Assembly (NCBI GenBank): GCA_963920705.1
Contig: OY987237.1
Location: 16,894,601 to 16,958,600, forward strand
Direction of reading: 5' to 3'
Length of the DNA stretch: 64,000 nucleotides
Source of the DNA: Odiellus spinosus
Taxonomy: Eukaryota; Arthropoda; Arachnida; Opiliones; Phalangiidae
The translations under genes and the position numbers were made by a program. Below the pieces are notes generated by a model, which worked only from the letters and a program-made list of their open reading frames with translations, did no database searches and was not told the DNA's origin. This document shows, piece after piece, positions 23,480-33,300 of this stretch. How positions within the stretch are numbered: position 1 is the first letter of the stretch; each line of letters starts with the position of its first letter.

Positions 23480-26400
23480 ACCAAGCTATACGAGCGGTAT
23501 TTTGCCCTTTAATTCTTGACAGGGTTGTTCGCGAATTAACTTGATCCGTACCCGTATACTCGACTGAATGCTCTAAAGACCCGTTCACACTACGCAATTC
23601 TGGTAGATTCAAGCTTGACATTATTTAAATATTCGGTTTTTTTGTTTTCAATTTTCCTCCCCGTACACTTTTATATTTGTTTTTCGTATCAAGGTTAGAT
23701 TAGATTAGACTTGACTAGGCTAGGCGTTACTTTATGAAAGAAAATTAAATATTATATTGCTGAATGGATCAGAAACTACACGCTGTTTTCTGGTTCAAAC
23801 CTGTAGCTAGGAAAGAGCGCGAATCGGATCTAGAATTTCGCGTCCAAATCTACGGGTTCAAAAATGGTCTGAACTTGGCTTCTATAAATCCGTTTCTGGG
23901 GAAATTGAAGCGAGTGTTTTTCGCTTATTCCGGGCTACGCTGTCTTTTCCTAAATACGGAGCTTCGCTTAATTCGGAGGCGTTGAAAAATAAGGTAAACG
24001 TCTAACGTCTAGTGACTCGTTTCGCCAGCGGGAATGTCGGTGGGCGCTCGACCGACTCTCGAAACGACGTTTCGAATATTCCTGGCGCGTTTAACTCGGG
24101 CCTTCGCGCTGATGTTTAGGGATACGCGTTTATATCGGTGTGTCGGAACAGACCAAGTGGAAAGGGAATGCTACCAAAGAGTCATCTATACCTAGAAGTT
24201 CTCTCTCTTCTCTTTCGAGAATGGCCACTCGAGCGTTTCTTCGCGAAAGCCTTATAGCCCCACTTCTTTAATGAGGCGTTCAGTCGCGCCCGTTTCAACC
24301 CCCCCCCCCCCGCCTGTATATGGGGGTCCTAAAGAAAAGCCAAAAGAAGCTTTTTAATAACTGGAATGGGCCCTGTTGCGTTTTCTTTCCCGCGAAAGAG
24401 AAAACAATTTACGATAGTGTCACTCCTTAAGGTGATTCCGACCATTTCCGGGGGAAATCTCAACCTGAAATAGACACTAAACCCGCCCGCCCCGCCCCCG
24501 GTAGTTCGGGTGAAATGAGAGTGATGACCTTAACCAATTTGCTATAAATTTTTCCTCGATGTATAATTGAATAAATGACGTTGCATCTAGCCTGGAATGG
24601 ATGCGAGAGAGAGAGAAATGGAAATTCTCGCTCTCTTTCGCCCGTTGTTCGCGGCTCCCTTTAATCGTTAAGCGATGTTAAGCCGGACAGATTTACAAAA
24701 GTTCTTGGACCAATTACCCCGAGCCCCACTCGAATCACTCGATAAAGTCGCGAAATAAGCCGAGACGCGGTTCGCCAAACCTTGTCCGTCTAGATTAGTA
24801 CGTACTGAAATCTCCGATTGAATCTTAGCCGCACCCGTTTGGTCCGTCTCGCGTAATGTAGGGAAGATAACTCGCCTTTAAAGGGAAGGTCAATTGAAAG
24901 AATTGTTTCTTTTTCGATTCCTCATCACCCTCGAGCGAATCGGCTTAGAATCCATAGCTAGATCTCTCGTGGCGATCGAATTGGACTCTTCGAGTCGAAA
25001 TCCGTCGTTAGAGAACTTGGAAAGATTAGCGAGAAATCGAGGCTAATAAAGAGACAAGTTTAGCGGACATTCTAACCAAGTCACGTGACAGTTTGGAATC
25101 CGCGAGTTTGTTTTACAGCTAGCCATTTTAACTTAACTAAAAATTCAAAGTCCAGTTATTATTTTCGTCATTGTCATTGGCAATTAATTCAATTTCTTCG
25201 AGACTAATGTAATTAACGTTCAAGTACCTTCGTGTCGCGAGTTTTGATCTTTACTTTTAGGCTAATTTTAAGCGCAATGGCCTCTTTTTTTCCGTCCCTC
25301 GTCTGATCGACCCTTTAACGAAGTACTTACTTTATAGTCGGTCGAAAGAGCTTATAATGTTGGTCCATTACTCCGGATGAGTTGTACACCGCGGTGGCGT
25401 TTCTCGAGTTCTCTTTCTTTTCGACGGCTTTTCAATCTTTTCGGCGGCGCGCGTCAAATTAATTGAAGTAAGAACTATCTCGAGTGAAGCGGGGGGTTTC
25501 GGAGTGAATATATCCGGGGAGGGCCAGGGAGAATCGATATTCCTTACCGGACCCCCTCTCGTTTTCGGCTTCTTTCGGGGGGCCCGGAATAGAGATTGTT
25601 CCTCTTGACAGTTTAATTGGAGAACCCCCGAGACAGCCCGCCAACTATCTATAGCCCATATAGATAGCGAGCCTTCACGGTCGCGGCCCCAACACCCCCT
25701 TCCACGGCGCCAAATAGAAAGATTATTAATGAGCCTTCGCTTTACCAATTTATCCCCCGCCCCCATTAACAAAAAAGCCAAGATTCCCTCCGTAGGCACG
25801 CGGCACGCTAGCTGTCCCGTATAACTCGACAGTCTTGGAACGAAGCCGCTTCCAATTCGCCCTTCAAAAACTTCTTATAACTAGAAATTCAAATTTCAAT
25901 AACCAAAGCGAGTTATAACGTCGGAGTTAGTACGTTTAATCTAAATTATAAATGATATAACCTTACCACTATGAACGATGTACGCCGTAATCTAAATAGA
26001 TAAACACCTCGAATAACAAAATCGCGCTTTCAAAAGCTTGAATCTTTAAAGGGACTATCCGTGATATTTAGAGCCCCTTTAAAGTCGCCTTCTTTTCTAG
26101 CTTAGCGGATGCCGTTGACGCGTAGCGAATTGTACAGTCAAAGCTAAGTTGCGTTTTAAAGGGGTCTTTAAGAACCCAAGGATTGAAACGAATTATTTGT
26201 TCGCGCTGTTTATAGATAGCGGAAACGCTAGCGTGTAACTCGTCTCTGCTCCCGGAGCAATCCAAGACTGTAAAAGTAGTATATATTTAGTCAATACAAC
26301 TAGAGAGTGGTATAAGGGAAATCGAAACGGTTTCGTAGCCTTCCTCGTTGGTCTCGGGTCAAGTTGATGGTTTGGTCCGTGTCGGGGTCTCTCCATTGAT

Positions 26401-27713
26401 CGCGCGTAATCGCTTACTAATTTTAAAGACATTCCTTAAATAAAATCTTGGCGGCGGCGGCACGGCCTTTGAAAATTAATTTCGTTTTGACCCCCCGAAC
26501 GATTTTTAGGGCTAACTGTTTAGCTCGCGTGACGAAGATACTCGCTTTTTTGATAATAGGGCGCGACTAACCTTATACCTATATGGCGGAACTTATTATT
26601 GACCCAGGTCTATACGCTTTTAATGACCATTAGTCGTTAACTAAGGTCGACTAGGCTCTGAAAAAGTTGCCAATGACGGTTTGGAGCGCGCTTGAAATAC
26701 GAAGAAAAAACTTCCCAAACTGTAGCTGTTTTTTCGACTAGATTAACTCGGCTTTTTTTATCAAGTAAACCTGATATTCTTATTCCTTTTTTAATCCGAT
26801 GGGGACGATTTGAGAGTCAGAAGAAAAACCCCGAAGAAAACGATTCCGTTCGTGGAGAAAAACGGAATAGATTCGATTGGTACTGGGTCCAATGACCCTT
26901 CCCTTCCGAACCCTAACTGGACTAGGCTAGGGCTTTATTCGCTATATATAGAGTTATTTTGTCGAGTCTCGCTCCGAAGATATCTTCCCCGTGAGAAATT
27001 AGATGATCCCCTTTTTACGGGCTAAGTGGTGTGACTACGGCTATTATTGGATCTCGGAATCCTTTCTAGCAAATTGATAGTCGCCGCTGACACCGACCTC
27101 GCCGCGCCGCGTGGGAAATCACCCTCGAAAGAATCTTCCCGACTCTCTTAGATCGCGGTCGCTCGACAACCAACTTTCGTCATTCCCAAAAGTTCCGTTT
27201 TTCACTCGGGCCCGGAAATGCGACTATATATCGAGTAGAACCGGACGACGACGGAACGTGGCAGCGAATAAAAATGTTACGGCGGATGAATTCTAACGTA
27301 CTAACTGTCGTACGAAGAAAAGTACCCTCTAAGTCGGTGACAAAACCTTATAGTTCTGGTCCCGTTCAACTCCGGTCGGACTCGGGGGGGGGGGGGTATT
27401 ATTTCGCGGTAATAGACTAAAAAGATGAGTTTTCATAGGATCAACGTGATAAAGATGAAAACCCAGCTTAAATAGATACGAAATAGGCAGAGAGATATTA
27501 GAATTTAACGAGTTTTGACGCGAAAAACCTTTTTAAACCCTTTGAAAATCAAAATCTAAAACTCAATATTATTTTTTTAATTTATGAAACGCGGAATACA
27601 AAATATTTGTGTCGCAAATAGCGTCGGATGTTTAACGCAATTTGAAATATTAAATAATAAGTAGATTATCGTCCGTGTTTTTTTTTCCGGGCAGCTGGAG
27701 GAGAGATTTCTTC

Positions 27714-28635
27714 TCACTTTGCCGATTTGCTTTCCGAAGTTTGGGTGGTACATTTCTAAAATCGAAGAATAATAAATACGAATTAATAGATTTCGATCGA
27801 GAAGCCTGTATGAAATCCAAGTGTTTTCTCGATGTCGATTTCGACCAAGAAAGGGGTGTCGAGATGGATATCGAGAAAAGGGATATAGCCCCCCTCCCCC
27901 AATCCCCAGAAGTGAAAGAGGAGAGAAATAGCGGTTTTATTTCATTAGATTCAATCAATTATCGCTAGACTTACGGCGAATTGATCAGAAAACGGAACCA
28001 AAATTTGCACGAGTGCCTGAATTAGCCCCTAAAACAAAAATCATCTCGATTAGTTGAAAGAAACTGTAAAGGAGCCTGCGGAGTGATTCAATTCTTACAG
28101 TGTCCTTTCCCAGTCTCTCGAGGGTTTCTTTTTGTTCCTGAAAATAAAAAAAATCTCTATTAGTATCCGTCGTGATTTTTCTAGACGTCATTCGTTATTT
28201 GAAATGACCTTTCCTCCGGCGGGTAAAGGGCAGATTTCTTCTTTTACGCGTCCTAATACGTCCACCGTACACGTCTATCATTAATTCGTCAAATTAAATA
28301 TTTAAATATTTTAAAATAATTTAAGTGGATTTTAAATAATATTTCCGAGTGGGGTGGTATACTTACGGGAACCCCTAGTTGGCCGAGGCATTTCGAAACT
28401 CGTTCGTAATGATCGCAAACTACTCGCAATCTTTGGTATTGCGCTCGCGACAAAATATCGGACACTTTGAAAGAGGGTACGCTCGGGGGTAGGACCAATT
28501 TTGGGATGACTTTAGGTATTTTGGCTTCGCGTATCAGCTCCGGCAACACTTCCCCGAAGTTGATAGCCACGACTGAACGTCCCGCTAACGTCATGGCCGC
28601 CGCCATTCCTACCAAAATTCCAAACATGACTTCGC
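27714..28635 (-). CDS. unrecognised small gene, probably secreted protein, 3' end tentative
   Basis: I do not recognise the family. Exon a: 28635-28367, ATG at 28627, 87 codons, donor GTAAGT. Exon b: 28137-28099, 13 codons between TTATTTTCAG and GTAAGA. Exon c: 28028-27975, 18 codons between TTGTTTTAG and GTAAGT. All junctions are phase 0. Exon d, 27755-27714, is the least certain: acceptor TTCGATTTTAG, 13 codons, TGA. An alternative acceptor at about 27813 would give a longer, basic C-terminus in another frame. The product of about 131 aa opens with a hydrophobic stretch (MFGILVGMAAAMTLAGRSVV) that could be a signal peptide. A proline-rich linker (IPKVIPKLVLPPSVPSF) and amphipathic helical segments with C71 and C80 follow. 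The gene starts 1.5 kb downstream of the mesh stop on the same strand. Exon spacing, strong splice sites and uniform phase are the evidence that it is real; there is no homology evidence. Confidence 0.5.
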
Positions 28636-29776
28636 CTGTACAATAATATCGCGCATATAACCGAGAAAAAATATTTTAAGCTAAAAAGGAATTTGCACTT
28701 TGATTTTAAGTTCTTTAAAGAGATGGTGGCTTCTCGTTTTTTTCTTACGAGAGATACTTACCTATAGATCCGTTCCTCGAAATGCCAAGTCTAAAGGGAT
28801 AGTGACACCGCTATTTGATCGCGAATAATAATTATTAAATATTATTAATAATTTTAAAATAGTAATATCTCCCCCCGCCTTTGGCCGTACTAAAGAGCTT
28901 ACTAGAAAAGTAATTAACCAAACCGTTACGCTATCTCTTTAGGAACGAAATCTCTCTAGTTTCAATTATAAATTTTAATTTCTTTTAAACGCGGAATTAC
29001 AATTTTTCGATTTAGCGTTACTCGTTCTTTAAGCGCGAAAGTTTAAAGTCTTATTTTGGGCCGTAATTGCGATAATTAATAATATTGACGTTGTTTCGAA
29101 TTGGATACGGATGATTAACGTTGTTTTTTCATTTATACAGGGTTGGAAAGAAATACGTCATCGAAATACGTCTAGACGAATGCGAATTCTGATGGCAACG
29201 GAGGAATTGATGACGTCATCCGAGATAATTTCAAGCTACGCTCGGAATTCTTTTCTTAGGAACTCTTCGGCTAAGACTTGGTGAGTACACTCTCTCTCTA
29301 TTTTGGTGTTGTATTATTTAAGTTGAGTGTTAATTTTATCGGTCACGATTTTCGTATTACAAAAGTTTTGGGCATTGAATTTAATCGGAATTCAAAGGGA
29401 ATTCCATTTAATAATTTAATTTCTGGGTCTTGGCTAATCCGTATTGTTTCCCGCTTATCAATCTTTATACAAACCCTCTCCTTGTCGAAATTATCGACTT
29501 GGACAACTCGTTCTTATTTCCTATTCGCTTCTCGATCGAAATCTATTTACGTAATAGATAACCGTATTTCGTAGGAGATTTAGTATTTAATTTGAAAAGG
29601 TTTAAGTTAACTTGGTATTTAATCAGAAAAGTGTAATTTTAATCGCGAAAAAAGTTGTTTAAACCGCGACAGATCTAAATTAATATTTAGATCAAACTGA
29701 TTATTGCTCGAAACTCGGCGGCTTTTCGTTGGTCGAGTTTTAAATGATATATTTGTATTTGTTAATTAGTTTAGTC
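28636..29776. other. spacer between the orphan gene and the mesh 3' end
   Basis: AT-rich DNA with no convincing coding block. A 98-codon plus-strand frame at 29278 lacks any recognisable domain. The 5' leader and promoter of the orphan gene would lie here. Confidence 0.5.
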
Positions 29777-29782
29777 TTTATT
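29777..29782 (-). terminator. possible polyadenylation signal of mesh
   Basis: Minus-strand AATAAA about 400 nt after the mesh stop. It is the closest canonical hexamer I noticed; the AT-rich context makes chance occurrence possible. Confidence 0.35.
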
Positions 29783-30182
29783 AGTTATTTCATTGAGAAC
29801 GGGATGCGAGTGTGAGTTTGTATGATACAAGTCCAAATAGAAAAATAAATGGGGGGAAAAATGGTCGGCTCGGATGATACAAAAAAAAAAAACGATTTTG
29901 AAAATTAAAAAAATATAAATTTGGTCAGCTTCTCCATCTACTAGGCTTCGGTTTCTATTTTCTCGGGTCTTCTTACGTAATCGCCCGTTTCTCTCTTCTT
30001 TAACTCGTAAATGGCTCGATCTCCGGTCCTACAAAAACCCCCGAAAATATTCAAAACCATCTCCTTTAAGTAGTTACTTTCGAGGTCTCATCTCGCCGCG
30101 AAATTCGCGTTTTTAATTATTTTTCGTTACTTCTAAGAATGAGAGAGTTGTGGCGAGTCGAGACCTTCATTACGAGATAGTC

Positions 30183-30328
30183 TTACATTCCGGGTTCGCC
30201 GGTGTTATGATGGTTGCTATGTCTTCTCCATCGCACGAAACAAATTCCGATAAAGACTCCGCAAATTACGATCGGGATTAAAATGCCGACGGCGATGCCT
30301 CCGATTTTACCCCGGTAACTAGCTTCCC
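30183..30328 (-). CDS. mesh: mesh last exon: TM helix and short cytoplasmic tail
   Basis: After EASYRGK comes a hydrophobic helix (IGGIAVGILIPIVICGVFIG and on). A stop-transfer RWRR and a short tail ending NTGEPGM precede TAA at 30185-30183. Family members also end in a single C-terminal TM segment. Confidence 0.93.
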
Positions 30329-33300
30329 CTAAATTACGCGATTAAATAAGGATTAAGATTTCTATTCTATCTGATATAATAAGTATTAGGTTTCCCTTAA
30401 CTTACCGACGCACTCGGCTTCGAAACCCCAAGACCAAAGTCCGTTTTCTCGACACCTCCTGACCTCGGTTCCGGTCAAACGGTAGCCGTCGTCGCAACTG
30501 AATCTGACCACCGATCCGATAAAATACCTGATTTCGCTTTTGCGTCCGTACAAGGGTTTGGGTAAAGCGTGGCATCTGACCACTGTCGATAAAAAGTATA
30601 CGTGTATCACTCGAGACTCGAGATGGTGGGATCCAATTGGCTCAATTAATATACGAATAATAGCTTACCGTCTTCTCTCACGGCGATCGACAGTTGGTCG
30701 GCGGCCGCTTCCTGAACCTTAGTGGATTTGGCCCATTCTTGATCTTTGGTCACGATGAAGTCGTACCGACAAGGTACGGAATTACTACAAATCTAAGAAA
30801 TGATCTAAGATTAGGCCGCGATTAACTAAGAACTAGAGCTTCTCTTTGGAAAATTCTTACTTGATCGACTTCGTCTTTGCTATGGGTGAAGTTTTCGGGT
30901 ATTAGCAACGGTTCCCTCATTTCCGGTTGAAAATTTGGTCCGTCGTACACCGAGAATGGTATCGTGTCGTGATAAAAGAGCGAAGAACCCAAGTTGGGTT
31001 GATCCGTTTCCGAAAGACGAACTAAAGGTTGTAAAGTATTTAAAAGGGTCTATTCCGTCTTGAAGGTCGTAGTTCGTTCGCTTACATTGCGATCCGAATT
31101 GTTCGTATATATCTCTGGAAGAGGCGAAGGGGGATAAACTGACGAATCCATCGACGCCCGTGAAATCGTCTTCTTTGTGTCCCGACCAATTACCCATCAA
31201 CCCTTTCGTCTTGTTCAAGAAGGTGTAAGGCAGATAGACGTGGGCGGACATGTACCCGTTGCCCGAATGCACTTCTATTCCCGCTCCCGAGTCGAACATG
31301 GCCACGATGTGAGACATGTTCCAAGTCCCGGTTGGCTGGTACAACGTCACTCCTCGGAAATGTTGAATCCTCAAGGAATCGTCCCAAAAGAAAACGTATT
31401 CCTTATCGACGATGACGTAGAAATGGTAACGCCACCGGGCCGCGATCGGTCGAAGACGGAATTCCACTATACTCGATTGGTTGTCACGCATAGAGACCGC
31501 CGTTAGAGCCGTTCCGTTGATCAAGGGATCTGGAAAATAGATTGTGATGTTTTTGGAAACTATTTTTTGAATATTGTCGACTCGGTCGCACCTAGCCAAT
31601 GTGCCTTGGGAATCTGTTCGAAACGCGCTTGCACGTTCAGTTTGTGAACGGCGTCGTGAACTCTCGAGAGGACGAATTCTCCCTTTCCGTTGAAGGTGTA
31701 GTTCAAACGGTCGAAGGTCAGAATATGAGGGTCGCCGTAAACGCTCGCTGAGGTTGAAATTTAGGTTATTTACCCATCACTGACGCGTTTTTAAGTTAAT
31801 TTTTCCTTACCGACTCCCGGGGAACTGTAAGAGGAACAGTCCTGGGAGGTTCTCCAGTACTTGTACATGGCGCACGTGTCGGAGTTGTCGTTATCAACGT
31901 GCCATTTGCAACAGAAAAAGAAGGGAACCATGTCGTGCATCCAATTAGACAGAGAAGGAACCTGTATCAAATCAACGTTAAACGTTTAGTTTGAACGAAA
32001 ATCTTCTTCGGTACTCGCCATCATTCTTTGTTTGTAAGGATGTTTTCCGAACTTGAAAGCCCTGGACGGTCTTCCGCCGTACATCGTATCGGCCGTTTGC
32101 ATTAATTCGCCGTGGTCGTCGTAACAACACGTTTGACCCGCTCCACCCACCCTACAAAATGTTACGAGTTAAATAGGTTCTTGTTGGAAATTTCCGATTT
32201 GTCTTCCGGAAACTTACGCGGGTCTTCCGGACATGATGCAATGATGGGCTCCTTGGTGAAAAACTTCGCAGTTTCGGTCGACGATGTTGCATAGAACGTC
32301 GGGAGCGTAGCTGCCTCGATCCAGTTCGGCTTGTTGCAAAGTGCAAGGACAGCGGAAGTTGGTGTGGGCGAATCTGTCCGAGTTGAGTTCCTTCTGGTAC
32401 CAGGCTTCGCAATACTTGTACTTCCATTTGTTCTCCCCGTATTCTCGGTCCCATTGGCGTTTGAAGTACCAAGCCAAGGGCATAGGTCGAGACCAAAGTA
32501 CTCTTAAAAAGGATATTTGACGTTAGGGATTTGACCCCTCGACCTCTAGGAAATACGTACGGCGAAATATTGATTTCCATTCCGAGGGCGTCCTTGGCTT
32601 CGGTCAAATTCATGCTAATGAATCCGAATGTTAAATCTTGCTTCCCGTAATCCGTTTTGTCGTGAAATTGGTTCACGTGAAGTCCGTATCGTTCGTCGGC
32701 GATATTCAGTCCGGTTGCCAGTTTGGTGATATGAGTCAGAGCCGGATACGAATCCGTTTCCCTGCAATCGACAAAAGTTGAATAATTCTCCTATTTATTT
32801 AGCGTTATCGTTCGCTCGGTACCTGTAACCCCAGAGGTGAAGTTGTACTTGAGCGTTTTCGTGCCACGCCAGATCTTTGGAGCGCCAACCAATGTCCAAC
32901 ATATCCGGATCCTGTTCCCTGTCCTTGTCGCCGCTGATTAGCAACGTTTCTTTCGTAATTTCCGGAGGTTCTGATAAACCCGATTCCGAGCGATATTTTA
33001 TTTTATTCGTCCCCTCGTTTCGTTATCGTTTAGTACTTACGAATGTACCACTTTCCGTGGTAGAAGAATGACTTTTCGTCGAGTCCGGTGGCGATGTCGA
33101 TGTACCCGTGATACATCAGGGGCGGCGATATGCACGTGGCGTGGTTCGGGCCTCGGACGCTGCATTCCACGTTAACGAAGTCGAACTTGACGATGATTTT
33201 CTTCTTGTTACCGAGAGATCCTAGACAAGGTCCGGTAATGTTGACCAACGTCCCTCCCAACATGCTGCCGTAACGCGGGAAGAAAGTCAAAGGTCGATCG

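Larger units (their letters stand above)
11061..27700. other. gene-poor interval between sarcoglycan and the orphan gene
   Basis: I saw no exon with family similarity over 16 kb. Contents: an imperfect inverted repeat at about 11388-11450 (arms around TATAACA and CTCTCGC), family F elements at 13194 and 18328, a family E element at 16385, a family B hairpin at 19461, and the homopolymers at 15238, 20077 and 23448. Undetected short exons or regulatory DNA are possible. Confidence 0.5.

Noticed and set aside
25368..25799. 143-codon minus-strand frame
   Set aside because: Low-information Arg/Pro/Gly composition, no domain, no convincing splice or start context.
31177..31506. 109-codon plus-strand frame
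   Set aside because: Antisense shadow of mesh exon 14 (VWD).
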